DNA of 64,000 nucleotides from Acidobacteriota bacterium (lineage in GTDB: Bacteria; Acidobacteriota; JAAYUB01): NCBI GenBank assembly GCA_029565065.1, contig JAKQOW010000024.1:1-64000 (forward strand), in the 5' to 3' direction. This document shows, piece by piece, positions 43,252-53,041 of the stretch. The translations under genes and the position numbers were made by a program. The notes beneath the pieces were generated by a model. The model saw only the letters and a program-made list of their open reading frames with translations, was not told the origin of the DNA and did not search any database. Positions within the stretch are counted from its first letter, which is position 1, and each line of letters opens with the position of its first letter.

Positions 43252-45504
43252 ATGCCCGAATCCAGCCGGAACACTCGTACGATCGTCCTTGTCGGCAACC
43301 CCAATGTCGGCAAATCGGTGATCTTCAGCCAGATCACCGGCAAGTACGCGGTCGTCTCCAACTACCCCGGCACCACGGTGGAAGTCTCGCGCTGCCATCT
43401 GCGGATCGACGGTCAACCCTATGAGATCATCGATACACCGGGCGTGAACAGCCTGGTGCCCCAGTCCGAGGACGAGAAAGTCACCCGGGACGTGATTCTG
43501 GCCTCTCGGCCGGACGCGATCGTCCAGATCGGTGATGCCAAGAACCTGCGGCGCACCCTGTTCCTGACCCTGCAGCTGGCCGAGTTCGGCATCCCCATGG
43601 TCCTCAACCTGAACATGATCGACGATTGCCAGGCCCGCGGCATTGAGATCGACACAGCCGGTCTCGCGGCGTGGCTCGGCATTCCCGTCAACACGTCCAT
43701 TGCCACCATGGGCGTGGGCATCCACCAGTTGCTCCGGCTCATTCCGAAGGCCACCCCACCCCGGCACCCCGGCGGATTCGATCCCCGTCTCACTGATCCG
43801 GCCCTGGCGCTGCTTCCCGCGACGGTCCCGCCCGCGCTGGGCGTGGAGTGGCTGGTCAACGCCGAGGCGGCCGACCCCAGCGCCCTGCGCGCCCTGGTCA
43901 CCCCGGACCAGATGGCCCGTTTGAAGGCGTTCGCCGACGATCTGAATCAACACGCGACGATCAATCCGCGCACCCATTTCGACATCGTGCGGAACCGGCT
44001 GCTGGACGCCTGGATCCCCCGGCTCAAGACGCAGCACGCCGCAGCCGCCGGCGGCCGGCCGGCGACGCTGGGTTATCGGACCAGCCTGATGCTCCTGGGC
44101 ATTGGGGCGGCCGTGCACCTGGCCCACTGGTTCCTGCCGCTCTTCGGGCTGGCGTCGCCGATCCAGCGGATCGGCCGGATCCTGGCGACCCTCGGCCCGG
44201 CCGACGCCGCATCCACCGGCTGGGCCAACCGGCTGTTCACGTCGACCGACGGCCCGGGCCTCCTCGTCGGCGAATTCGGTCTGTTGCACCCGCTGCTGAC
44301 CGTCACCCTGTTCCAACTGCTGCCGGTCGTTCTACCGCTGTTTTATCTGCTGAAGCGGCATCCTCAATTCGCCATGGATCTGGACCGGCAGTCACGCCGT
44401 CCGGTCGTTGGTCTGGGCGTTCTGGCCGTCTGCCTGAGCGTGGTCTATCTGTTTGTGGGTGTGATCGGCGCCCAGATTCTGGTGGGCTTCATGGAAGACC
44501 GCCTGTTCGGCGACGTGCTCAATCCGGTGATGGCCCGCATGATCGGCTGGCTCCCGTCCGCCTTTGTGCAGGATCTGATCTCCGGATCCTATGGGCTCTG
44601 GTCCATGGGATTGACCTACGCGATCGCCATCGTGCTGCCCATCGTCGGCGCATTCTTTGTGGCGTTCGGCTTCCTGGAAGACAGCGGCTACCTGCCCCGA
44701 CTGGCCATCCTCGTCAACCAGGTCTTCCGGCGCATCGGGCTCAACGGCAAGGCGGTCCTGCCCATGGTGCTCGGCCTCGGCTGCGGCACTATGGCCACCA
44801 TGACCGCTCGCATCCTCAATTCACCCAAGGAGCGACTGATCGCCACCCTCTTGCTGGCCCTGGGCATACCCTGCTCGGCCCAGCTCGGCGTGATCCTGGG
44901 CGTTGTCGCCGGCGTCTCCCCGCTGGTGCCGCTGGTGCTGGCCGCCGTTGTCACCGGCCAGATGCTGCTGGTGGGCTTTCTGGCCAGCCGGATTCTGCCC
45001 GGGGAGCGCAGCGACTTCGTGCTGGAATTGCCGTCCATCCGCTATCCGGTCTGGAAAAACATTCTCACCAAGACCCGACTGCGCGTCGTCTGGTTCCTGC
45101 TGGAGGCGGTCCCCCTGTTCCTGTTGGGCACGCTGCTCCTTTTCGTCATGGATCGCCTGGGTTGGCTGCAGGGACTGATCGTCGCCGTCCGGCCGGTCGT
45201 GCAGCATTTTCTCGGCCTGCCTCCCGACGCGGCCCAGGTTTTCGTCATGGGGCTGATCCGGCGCGATTACGGCGCCGTCGGTTTGTTCGACATGGTGCAG
45301 CACGGCGCGCTGACCGCCAACCAGCTGGCCGTCGCGCTGGTCGTGCTCACGCTCTTCGTCCCCTGCGTGGCGAATATCTTTGTCATCTTCAAGGAACAGG
45401 GCTGGAAGCGGGCGGCGGCCATCGTCACCTTTGTGATCGCATTTGCGATCGTGTCGGGGGGTCTGGTGCACGGGCTCCTGCGCCTGCTGCACATCACGCT
45501 GTGA
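43252..45504 (+). CDS. feoB: Ferrous iron transport protein FeoB
   Basis: A 750-residue inner-membrane Fe(II) transporter. The N-terminal G domain has G1 GNPNVGKS (15-22), G3 DTPG (61-64) and G4 NMID (121-124). After a helical linker the membrane part has about ten segments with the LEDSGYLPR gate motif and GLGCGTMATM, GIPCSAQLG. An Ala/Gly-rich insert of about 60 residues separates the first membrane helix from the next. The regulator gene with a FeoA domain starts 10 bases downstream, so FeoA function is probably supplied by that fusion. Confidence 0.96.
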   Translation: MPESSRNTRTIVLVGNPNVGKSVIFSQITGKYAVVSNYPGTTVEVSRCHLRIDGQPYEIIDTPGVNSLVPQSEDEKVTRDVILASRPDAIVQIGDAKNLRRTLFLTLQLAEFGIPMVLNLNMIDDCQARGIEIDTAGLAAWLGIPVNTSIATMGVGIHQLLRLIPKATPPRHPGGFDPRLTDPALALLPATVPPALGVEWLVNAEAADPSALRALVTPDQMARLKAFADDLNQHATINPRTHFDIVRNRLLDAWIPRLKTQHAAAAGGRPATLGYRTSLMLLGIGAAVHLAHWFLPLFGLASPIQRIGRILATLGPADAASTGWANRLFTSTDGPGLLVGEFGLLHPLLTVTLFQLLPVVLPLFYLLKRHPQFAMDLDRQSRRPVVGLGVLAVCLSVVYLFVGVIGAQILVGFMEDRLFGDVLNPVMARMIGWLPSAFVQDLISGSYGLWSMGLTYAIAIVLPIVGAFFVAFGFLEDSGYLPRLAILVNQVFRRIGLNGKAVLPMVLGLGCGTMATMTARILNSPKERLIATLLLALGIPCSAQLGVILGVVAGVSPLVPLVLAAVVTGQMLLVGFLASRILPGERSDFVLELPSIRYPVWKNILTKTRLRVVWFLLEAVPLFLLGTLLLFVMDRLGWLQGLIVAVRPVVQHFLGLPPDAAQVFVMGLIRRDYGAVGLFDMVQHGALTANQLAVALVVLTLFVPCVANIFVIFKEQGWKRAAAIVTFVIAFAIVSGGLVHGLLRLLHITL

Positions 45505-45514
45505 GGTTCACGCC

Positions 45515-46174
45515 ATGCGTCAGGAACTGATCGACGAATGCCTCGAACGCATCTGGGTGCTGGCGGAAGCGGGCACGGTGAGCCCCGGCGCCTTGCTGGC
45601 CCGTCATCCGCATTTCTTGACCGAAGAGAACCTGCAGGAATTGCGGGATCTGGAGCTCGTGGATCTGTCGCCCGGCCAGGTGAGCCTGACGGCGATTGGC
45701 CGGACCAAGGCGCGTGAAATTGTCCGCAGCCACCGCCTGGCTGAGCGCCTGCTGGTGGACGTCCTCGGCATGGATGACCGTCGGATCGAGGAGGAGGCCT
45801 GCACCTTCGAGCACAATCTCACTCCCGGCATCGTGGATTCGATCTGCACCCTGCTGGGCCACCCCCGCTACTGCCCCCATCAGAAACCGATTCCCGACGG
45901 CGAGTGCTGCCGGCGGGAACTCGACTCAGTGGCCGCGCTGGTCACCGCCCTGTCGGCGCTGCGCGTCGGCGAGACGGCCACCGTCGCCTACTTGAATTCC
46001 ACGAATTATCCCCGGATCAAGAAACTCTACGCCTTCGGCATCGTGCCGGGAGTGGCGGTGGAACTGCTCCAGCGGTCCCCGGCCTATGTGCTCAAGGTAG
46101 AGGAAACCCAGGTGGCAATGGAATCGTGTCTGGCAGCGGATATCTTCGTCCGTCGCTGCCCGAACGGCCGCTAG
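45515..46174 (+). CDS. DtxR/MntR-type metalloregulator fused to a FeoA domain
   Basis: A 219-residue protein: an N-terminal winged-helix-like region (about 1-65), a DtxR dimer/metal region (about 66-130: HRLAERLLVDVLGMDDRRIEEEACTFEH, GIVDSICTLLGHPRYCPH, with the Glu, Cys and His ligands usual for the family), and a C-terminal FeoA/SH3-like domain (about 140-212). DtxR proteins repress iron uptake genes when Fe(II) is bound. The DNA-binding half is less typical than the metal half. It is co-transcribed with feoB, so autoregulation through the promoter at 43191 is likely but inferred. Its stop shares CTAG with the opposing gene. Confidence 0.85.
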   Translation: MRQELIDECLERIWVLAEAGTVSPGALLARHPHFLTEENLQELRDLELVDLSPGQVSLTAIGRTKAREIVRSHRLAERLLVDVLGMDDRRIEEEACTFEHNLTPGIVDSICTLLGHPRYCPHQKPIPDGECCRRELDSVAALVTALSALRVGETATVAYLNSTNYPRIKKLYAFGIVPGVAVELLQRSPAYVLKVEETQVAMESCLAADIFVRRCPNGR

Positions 46175-49100
46175 TCGATCTGGGCCTTATCCAGAATCCT
46201 GAAGAACGCATCCACCAGCTCGGCATCGAACAAACGGCCGCGCCCGGCCTGGATCTCGGCCCGCGCCTGCTCCGCCGCCAGTCGAGGCCGGAACGGCCTG
46301 TCGGTGGCCAGCGCGCGGAAGACATCGAGGATTCCCAGGATCATGGCTTCGACAGGAATCTCGTCTTTCTTCAGGTGCCAGGGATAGCCGCTGCCGTCCC
46401 ACCGTTCGTGGTGGAACTTGACGAACGAGAGGACGGGCACAAAGATCTTGTGGGCTCGGAGGATATCCTGGACCGCCGTGTTGACGTGGCCCATGACGAC
46501 CTGTTTTTCCGCGGGGGTCAGCTCGCGGGGCGCGTGCAGGACGGACTGAGGTATCGCGAACTTTCCGAGGTCGTAAACTTTCGCCGCCAGCAGCAGCGCC
46601 CGCTGCTTCTGGCCGTTCATCTCGAGCGCCTCGCCCATCTGCCGCGCCAGGTCGGGCACGGCCACAGCCAGGGCGGGCGGATCGCCGGGGTAGTCCAGGC
46701 GCAGCAGCAGCCGAGCCAGCACATTCCCCAGGGCCAGGTCGTTGCAACCCATTTCCGTCAGCCGGCTGATGACGGTGTTCAGAGCCGCCACCGCGTGCGG
46801 TCCCGACTCGCCGGAGGCGCCGGTGATCTCACGGTATAACGCGGTGAGATCGACTTCCACCGTCTTGCCGGAGACATTCAGGGTTTCTTCGGCCGGCATC
46901 TGGATGGCCGAGCCGCTGTCCCGGGACTGCACCAGCGTTTGCTGGCAGGCCGCCACCAACTGCCGCGCCGATTGCCCATGCTGCGGAAAGGCGGTGACAG
47001 CCACATTGAGTGACAGGCCGTACTCCTGTAGCTTGGGGTGCCGCCGGAACGCTTCGCTGAGGCGCCGGCCGGCGGCCAGCGCGTCGGTCAGCGGCGTGCG
47101 CGGCATGAGCAGGGCAAAGGTGTCGCCCACCCAGCGCGCCGGGGTGTCGCTGGTCCGCGCCAGAGTCCGGATCAATTCCGCCACAATCTTGACGGCATGG
47201 TCGCCGGTGGCGAAGCCCTGGGTGTCGTTGAGACGGGCGAGGCCGTTCATGTCGGCGAGCAGAAACGCCATGGGTTCCCGGGTACGGATGTGTCCGGCCA
47301 GCTCCTGTTCCAGCCGCTCCACCAGCAGCCGGCGGCTGAAGAGCCGTGTCTCCGGATCCGTCACGGCCGACTGGTCGATCCGGTCCCGCAGGCGCAGGTT
47401 GGTCAGCGCCAGACCGATGAGGGGTGCCAGATTGGACAGAAACTGGAGGTCCTGGCTGGACAGCGAGTTTTCGCCTGTTTTCTCAACTTCGACAGCACCC
47501 AGCAGTTCGTCGTTCACCACCACCGGCACCGCGAGCCGGCTGGCGGGCAGGGATCCGGTTTCGGTGCAGTACGGGTCCCGCATGGTGTTGGTCGCCAGAT
47601 AACCGGACTTGATCTCGCACGCGTGCGCCACCACCGTCTGGGTGTCCAGCGAGATCCGCACCACCGACCGCTGGCCGGTGTCCGAGTCACGTTCAAACGC
47701 AACCAGCTCCTGTGTTTCGGGATCGTGCAGGTAGATCCGGCAGAGGTCGTAATAGAACTTCTCCACCAATCCCTGGCCGATGTCGATGAGCATGTCCTCG
47801 CGGCCGGCGGCTTGTCCGCTGACCTCGCCGATGCCGGCGAAGGCTTCCCATTCGGCGAGCTTGCGCACAGCCGCCGTCTGCACGGCACACCGGTGGACGG
47901 TGAATCCGAGGGCGGCCTGCACCGCGTTCAGGCTGGCCATTTGCTCGGCGCCGAAATGGCCCGGCTTCTTGCTGCCCAGCACCAGTGCGCCGAACGGCGG
48001 CATGTTGTCGGCTTCCGCCAGCGGCAGCACCAGCAGGGACCGCAGATTGTTCTGAATGTAATACGGCGTGTCGGCCAAGGTTTCGCCGGAATCCTCCTGT
48101 TCCTTGAGCGTGCTCTTCATGATGATGCTGCGCCGGCCCATCGCCCGGCCCAGCAGCGTGTTCGCGCTGGGGATCATCAGGCCACGGTTGATGGTCATGG
48201 AATCCAGGGCGCGGAGGTCAGCCAGCTCGAGCAAGGAGCCGGCGGTTGACGTGCGGAACAGCAGCAGACAGTCGTTGCCCACCACCTGGCGCACCGCCGC
48301 CTGGATGGCGTTCATGGCCGCGTCCAGATCCATGGCCGTGTTGAGTCGGGCCAGCAGGTCCACCGTGGTGCGCCCTACCTGGCCGTCCCGCTGCTGATTC
48401 TGGATGCGGGCGGCGAGTTCCTTCTTCTCCGATTGGGCTTCCTCCAACTTCAGGACGCTCCAGATGGCGCCGGCCGCCGCCTGGCGCAGCGTCTGGATGA
48501 ATTCCCGCTCATCCTCCAGGAGTTCCCGCTGGAGAAACACCCAGGCGCAGTACGACGTGTCGAAACCGTCCTCGTGGAAGAGGGGTGCATACACCTCGTG
48601 GGGATTACCCGAAACCGGCACGGACAACTCGCCGGTCACGCTCCGATACGAATGCGCGGACACGGCGGCCACCTGCAGGTCCCGGCCGGTCAGGCATTGT
48701 TTCAGCCCGTAGAGGCTGTCGGTGGCGAACTCCTCCTTGACCTGTTCGGGTGCGCCCGGACTGCAGAAGCCGGCCCGATCGCCCTGCACCCGGATCACCT
48801 CCACTTGCGCCCCCGGCAGGCCTTCCAGCAGGCCAGTGCGCGTTTCCATGAGGATGCCCCGCAACGTCCGCGCCGTCGCCAGCCGCTCGATGGCATCCTG
48901 GAGCCGACGCCGGTTGTGCAGAATGGCCTTGGTCTTATCATGCAGGGTGATGAACGGATTGACCGGGATGCCGAGCATCCCCAGATAGACCGCCATGGAC
49001 AGGAAGAACACGACGGTGAGCCCGAGGAGCACGGGATTATCGCGGGGCAGCCAGGGTTCGAGGGGCATCAGCCGCTGCACCGCCAGACCGATCATGAGCA

Positions 49101-49488
49101 CCAGGAAGAACAGGGTCGTGCCAGCCAGCAACTTGAAACTCCGGGCGAAGAAACAACCCACATAGAACACCGTGCCGAACAGAATGACCAAATCGAGGTC
49201 GTGGCGAACCGTGGCCAGCGACAGCCCGAGTATGAAAAATATATAGTCGCCCACCGCCATGACCACCAGGCGGATGTTGGCCTTGGCATAGCTGTCGGGC
49301 AGCAGGAGGATCACGCCGAGCACCAGCTGGAAGAATCCCACCAGGATGATGTCGCCGACGGACACCCCGGCGTGGAGCCGGAGAAACAGCATGAAGCTCA
49401 CGAACCAGACCAACCGGCTGGCCCAGAGCCACCCCCGGTGGTGGATGCTCTCGCGAAAAACACTTTCCAGTCTGGGAAAGTCAACCAT
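46171..49488 (-). CDS. Multi-domain membrane sensor with degenerate GGDEF and HD-GYP domains
   Basis: An 1105-residue protein: five or six N-terminal helices (about 20-180), three GAF-like domains (about 195-345, 375-530, 550-690), a GGDEF-like domain (about 700-850) and an HD-GYP-like domain (about 930-1100). The GGDEF site reads RWVGDTF (Gly to Val, Glu to Thr). In the HD domain the HD pair is YD (KVYDLGKFAIP) and the later DxxxAL aspartate is Arg (LDVFRALATDRPF), while HHERWDGSGYP is intact. Neither domain looks able to make or cut c-di-GMP; binding or allosteric roles remain possible. Single gene, convergent with the DtxR-FeoA gene. Confidence 0.88.
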   Translation of the reverse strand: MVDFPRLESVFRESIHHRGWLWASRLVWFVSFMLFLRLHAGVSVGDIILVGFFQLVLGVILLLPDSYAKANIRLVVMAVGDYIFFILGLSLATVRHDLDLVILFGTVFYVGCFFARSFKLLAGTTLFFLVLMIGLAVQRLMPLEPWLPRDNPVLLGLTVVFFLSMAVYLGMLGIPVNPFITLHDKTKAILHNRRRLQDAIERLATARTLRGILMETRTGLLEGLPGAQVEVIRVQGDRAGFCSPGAPEQVKEEFATDSLYGLKQCLTGRDLQVAAVSAHSYRSVTGELSVPVSGNPHEVYAPLFHEDGFDTSYCAWVFLQRELLEDEREFIQTLRQAAAGAIWSVLKLEEAQSEKKELAARIQNQQRDGQVGRTTVDLLARLNTAMDLDAAMNAIQAAVRQVVGNDCLLLFRTSTAGSLLELADLRALDSMTINRGLMIPSANTLLGRAMGRRSIIMKSTLKEQEDSGETLADTPYYIQNNLRSLLVLPLAEADNMPPFGALVLGSKKPGHFGAEQMASLNAVQAALGFTVHRCAVQTAAVRKLAEWEAFAGIGEVSGQAAGREDMLIDIGQGLVEKFYYDLCRIYLHDPETQELVAFERDSDTGQRSVVRISLDTQTVVAHACEIKSGYLATNTMRDPYCTETGSLPASRLAVPVVVNDELLGAVEVEKTGENSLSSQDLQFLSNLAPLIGLALTNLRLRDRIDQSAVTDPETRLFSRRLLVERLEQELAGHIRTREPMAFLLADMNGLARLNDTQGFATGDHAVKIVAELIRTLARTSDTPARWVGDTFALLMPRTPLTDALAAGRRLSEAFRRHPKLQEYGLSLNVAVTAFPQHGQSARQLVAACQQTLVQSRDSGSAIQMPAEETLNVSGKTVEVDLTALYREITGASGESGPHAVAALNTVISRLTEMGCNDLALGNVLARLLLRLDYPGDPPALAVAVPDLARQMGEALEMNGQKQRALLLAAKVYDLGKFAIPQSVLHAPRELTPAEKQVVMGHVNTAVQDILRAHKIFVPVLSFVKFHHERWDGSGYPWHLKKDEIPVEAMILGILDVFRALATDRPFRPRLAAEQARAEIQAGRGRLFDAELVDAFFRILDKAQID

Positions 49489-49586
49489 CGGCGCTCCCTT
49501 TCACCCCTGAGATGCGGCGGTCGTGTGGTTGAAAAGTATCACAAATTTTTGTCAGGCACAAGCCATTGCAGGAAGTGATTCCGCCT

Positions 49587-49615
49587 TTGACGCGGCCGCG
49601 GACAGATGGCACAAT
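49587..49615 (+). promoter_or_regulatory. Probable promoter of the unknown membrane protein gene
   Basis: TTGACG (49587-49592) and CACAAT (49610-49615) are 17 bases apart, 27 bases before the ATG. Confidence 0.5.
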
Positions 49616-49642
49616 AGTCCGAATTCAACCGGAGGACACCGG

Positions 49643-50461
49643 ATGCAGAAAACCGTGCTGTGGGTGACCGCCTTCATCGTCACGCTCTCGCTGGCCGTGT
49701 ACCAGCGGATGACCGGGCCGACTTATCCGTTGAAAGGTTCCCAGAATGCGGGCGGCGCAGCGATCACCTATCGGTTCGACCGGACGTGCGACGACCCGGG
49801 TGACCAGGAGGTCACGATCCACGTGAGCGGAGCCCGCGAGGTGTCCGGCCGCGTCCTCTGGCGCCGGGCAAGCACCGGCGAGGGGTGGTCGGCCGCTCCC
49901 ATGTCCCGGATCCAGGACAACCTGACCGGCTTCCTGCCTCACCAACCGCCCGCAGGCAAATTGAGCTATTATGTGGAACTCCGGCTCGACGGCCAGACGG
50001 TCAAGCTGCCCGCCCAGCCCGTGACCACGCGGTTCAAGGGCGCCGTGCCCGTGTACTGGCTGTATCCGCACGTGATCTGCATGTTCACCGCTCTGCTGCT
50101 GGCGGTCCGGATCGGCCTGGCCCTGATCTTCCGGGAGCCTGTCGCCAAGATGGTGGGCGTGTCGTTCTGGTTCATGCTGATCGGCGGCCTGATCCTGGGT
50201 CCCATCGTCCAGCAGTACGCGTTCGGAGCCTTCTGGACCGGCATCCCCTTCGGCTGGGACCTGACCGACAACAAGACGCTCTTCGCGTTCATCGCCTGGG
50301 CAGCCGCCTACGCGCTGACCCGCCGCGAGGGCCGCGGCGTCCTGGCCACCGCCCTGGCGGTGGCGATCACGCTGGCCGTTTACCTCATCCCCCACAGCGT
50401 GTGGGGCACCCAGTACGACTACAGTCGCGGCCGGATCACTGCCGGGCCTTCCAATCCGTGA
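49643..50461 (+). CDS. Uncharacterised polytopic membrane protein
   Basis: I do not recognise a named family. The 272-residue protein has an N-terminal helix (about 4-20), a 110-residue extracytoplasmic beta-rich domain (about 30-140, with WRRASTGEGW and YYVELRLDGQ), and four C-terminal helices (about 145-165, 175-195, 212-228, 233-252). Between helices it carries FGAFWTGIPFGWDLTDNKTL, rich in aromatics. GGAGGACACC precedes the ATG. It has its own promoter and no same-strand partner. Confidence 0.8.
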   Translation: MQKTVLWVTAFIVTLSLAVYQRMTGPTYPLKGSQNAGGAAITYRFDRTCDDPGDQEVTIHVSGAREVSGRVLWRRASTGEGWSAAPMSRIQDNLTGFLPHQPPAGKLSYYVELRLDGQTVKLPAQPVTTRFKGAVPVYWLYPHVICMFTALLLAVRIGLALIFREPVAKMVGVSFWFMLIGGLILGPIVQQYAFGAFWTGIPFGWDLTDNKTLFAFIAWAAAYALTRREGRGVLATALAVAITLAVYLIPHSVWGTQYDYSRGRITAGPSNP

Positions 50462-50483
50462 CCGCCACGGACGGGTGCCGCCC

Positions 50484-52955
50484 TCAGCGCGCGTCCGTGG
50501 TGCAGAGCACATCCTCGAAACCGCACAGCAGCACCCGTTTCGGCTTCTTGGGCAGCATCACATCGATCTCCGGGCTGGTGCTGTTGCCGTTGAGCACCAC
50601 CGTGCCCAGGCGCCGCAAATTGCCGTCAAAATCGATGTAGATGGGCACGCGCATCACAAAATCGCCGTCGACCTGGCTCTGCGTCACCTTGCAGAGCAGC
50701 CGGGTTTTGCCCCCGTCGGCCGGCTCCAGGCGATAATCCAGCTTGTAGTCGGGCAGGGCGGTGCCGTAGACCCACTGGTCGAAGAACCAGTCCATCCGTC
50801 CGTTGCCCGCCAGGTTCAGTTCCGGGATCATGTGCTTCTCCACCGCCCGCTTGAAGTCATCGGTGGAGACGTTCTGGTGGAAGTGGGTCTGGACGAAGTC
50901 GCGCATCATCGCCGAGAAGCGCTGGTCGCCGGTCTTGGGATCCCACATCATCATGCGCAGCATGTGCAGGATGGCCGCTCCCTTGGAGTAGATGATCTGG
51001 TAGGTGGCCGAGCCGGTCCTGGCCGTGTTGAGCCGGTAGCCCATGGTCACGCTGCCCAGTTCCAGCGGGCGGCGGCCCTTGTCGTTTTTCTGGGTGACAT
51101 CCCTGCGGATCTCCTCCCAGTACTCGACGAATTTCTCGTTCTTGTAGGCAACCTGGGCGAAGAGCGAGGCGGACAACACCGCGATCCCCTCGCTCAGCCA
51201 CTGGTCGCGGTAGGAGTCCCAACCGATGGCATGACCCCACCACTGGTGCGACACCTCGTGGGCCGCCACGTATTTGAAGAAGGAGGACGCTCCGGCCATG
51301 CCGAGCTGGGCCCGGTAGGTGCTGTCGAGAAACGCGGTGATGGGCATGTACACCAGCATGGGCCAGGCCTGTCCGAAGGAGGGATACGGCTGCTGGGTCA
51401 TGGCCAGGCGGCCATAGGGGAGAGGTCCGAACATATCGGTGTACAGCTGCATGGAGAGCTGGGCTTCCGCCCGCGCCTTGTCCATGAGCTTGGTGGTGTC
51501 CATGTTGCCCAGGGTGGTCCCGGTGGACTCGCCGGTCTGCCGCTCGTACTCCTGGATGCTCTTGATCATGCCCTGGATGTCGTCGGGGAGGAATTTGTTG
51601 GCGTACGTCTCGATGCAGTAATGGATCTTGTCGTCGTTCACCACGGTCTTCTTGAACCGGCCGTAGTTGAAACCGGCCACCGCCAGCGGGATGTCCGATT
51701 TCCAGCGGGTGACCAGTTCGTTCCCCTCCCGGGCCTCCCCCAGCGGTTGGCCGGTGGCGACCATGACGAGTTCCTTCGGATTCCGCAGGGTCAGCTCAAA
51801 AGTGGCCCGGTCGCCGAAGCCGTTGCCGGGGTACCAGTTCTCCCGCGCCACCAGCGTGAAGTTGCCGCCGCCCAGGTCCTGCACGGCGTCGTCGCCGGCG
51901 TACTCGAACGTGAGGTGATAGGCATCGCCCTGCTTGAGACCTTCCGGCAGGATCACGCCGAAATTGGCGTCCTCGTCCTTGTCCTCCTGTACGAACTGAA
52001 GCTCACGGCCCTGGGCGTCGGTCACGCGGGTCACCCGCAGCTTGGGAAAGAGGTCCAGCGGCAGGACGCGCACCCCGCCGGCGAGCGCCCGGAAGCGGGC
52101 GGTGACTTTCGCCCGGAGGTTCTTGTCCCGGGCCGTGGCGTCGATCTGGTAGTGCTCCATGTCCACGAGCCGCAGATCCACTTTCACCGGTGCCTGACCC
52201 GTGTAGCGGTCCCGACGCTGCTCGGACACCCAGATGCCGAGGTTCCCCTCCGACAGCGCGGCGAGCACCACTTCTTCCGGCGCCACGTACGGTGCGCCGA
52301 GGGGGTCGACGAGGAAGAGCAGGTCGCCGTACTGCTTCCCCTCACAGAAGGCGTGGAAATAGCCGCCGTGGCCGGGCCAGAGGAGATCGGTCAGCAGCCG
52401 CAGCTCGAGGTTGTACTCGAGAAAGGCCGCGGCCAGGTTGGGATTGATATACTGGCGGCCCTCGCGGAAGAGTTTCCGGGCCGATTTCCAGGCGTCGGCA
52501 GCCCGACTGTCCACGGAGCCGGGCTGGGGTTTGTCGAAACGGCTGAGGTCGTCGAGCGTGCCGTCGGTGAACCGGATCACCATCCGGGTGAACGTGTCGC
52601 TGAAGGTGCGGGAGTTCGCGAGCCAGCCCAGGTGCCGCTGTTCCACCGCCAGGTGCGGTTTCACCTCGATCCGACCGTCGCCGAGGAAGACGATGCCGGT
52701 GATCCGCCCGTCCACGCTCTGGGCCAGGTGGCAGCGGCCGTTGTCGAACGTGATCGTGGCGACATCCCGCTGCAGGGTCAGGTTCTCCACCTGGATCGAT
52801 TCACCGGACAGCTCCAGCGCGCGCAGTTGCGCATAGACCGGCTCGGAGTTGGCGTTGGCTGGTTTCGGCTCCTCGGCCCGGACCGGTGACGCCGCCGCCA
52901 GGACGGCGGCCATCAGGAGGCCGATCAAGAAAACGGTCTGACGACTCATCCGCAT
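50484..52955 (-). CDS. Secreted M1-family zinc aminopeptidase
   Basis: An 823-residue protein with a signal peptide (about 8-27), a long N-terminal region (about 30-290) without clear match, and an M1 core. Zinc ligands are in HEVSHQWWGH (near residue 566) with the third ligand in WLSEG about 20 residues later; the usual GxMEN exopeptidase loop is not obvious, which leaves exo- or endopeptidase activity open. The C-terminal region is beta-rich. It would degrade peptides in the periplasm. The ATG at 52955 follows GGGAGGGTC. Single gene between nadE and the unknown membrane protein. Confidence 0.87.
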   Translation of the reverse strand: MRMSRQTVFLIGLLMAAVLAAASPVRAEEPKPANANSEPVYAQLRALELSGESIQVENLTLQRDVATITFDNGRCHLAQSVDGRITGIVFLGDGRIEVKPHLAVEQRHLGWLANSRTFSDTFTRMVIRFTDGTLDDLSRFDKPQPGSVDSRAADAWKSARKLFREGRQYINPNLAAAFLEYNLELRLLTDLLWPGHGGYFHAFCEGKQYGDLLFLVDPLGAPYVAPEEVVLAALSEGNLGIWVSEQRRDRYTGQAPVKVDLRLVDMEHYQIDATARDKNLRAKVTARFRALAGGVRVLPLDLFPKLRVTRVTDAQGRELQFVQEDKDEDANFGVILPEGLKQGDAYHLTFEYAGDDAVQDLGGGNFTLVARENWYPGNGFGDRATFELTLRNPKELVMVATGQPLGEAREGNELVTRWKSDIPLAVAGFNYGRFKKTVVNDDKIHYCIETYANKFLPDDIQGMIKSIQEYERQTGESTGTTLGNMDTTKLMDKARAEAQLSMQLYTDMFGPLPYGRLAMTQQPYPSFGQAWPMLVYMPITAFLDSTYRAQLGMAGASSFFKYVAAHEVSHQWWGHAIGWDSYRDQWLSEGIAVLSASLFAQVAYKNEKFVEYWEEIRRDVTQKNDKGRRPLELGSVTMGYRLNTARTGSATYQIIYSKGAAILHMLRMMMWDPKTGDQRFSAMMRDFVQTHFHQNVSTDDFKRAVEKHMIPELNLAGNGRMDWFFDQWVYGTALPDYKLDYRLEPADGGKTRLLCKVTQSQVDGDFVMRVPIYIDFDGNLRRLGTVVLNGNSTSPEIDVMLPKKPKRVLLCGFEDVLCTTDAR

Positions 52956-53041
52956 GACCCTCCCCAGGGTTGGAATGGGTCAAGGATAAACCAGTGTCGC
53001 GATGAAATAAACAGGAATGTCCGACCGGGCCGGCGGCCCGC

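Noticed and set aside
50475-52889. An 804-codon open frame on the plus strand, antisense to the aminopeptidase gene
   Set aside because: The opposite strand carries a full M1 protease with its zinc motif and signal peptide; the antisense product has no motif. Same reasoning applies to 61035-63515 against lon.
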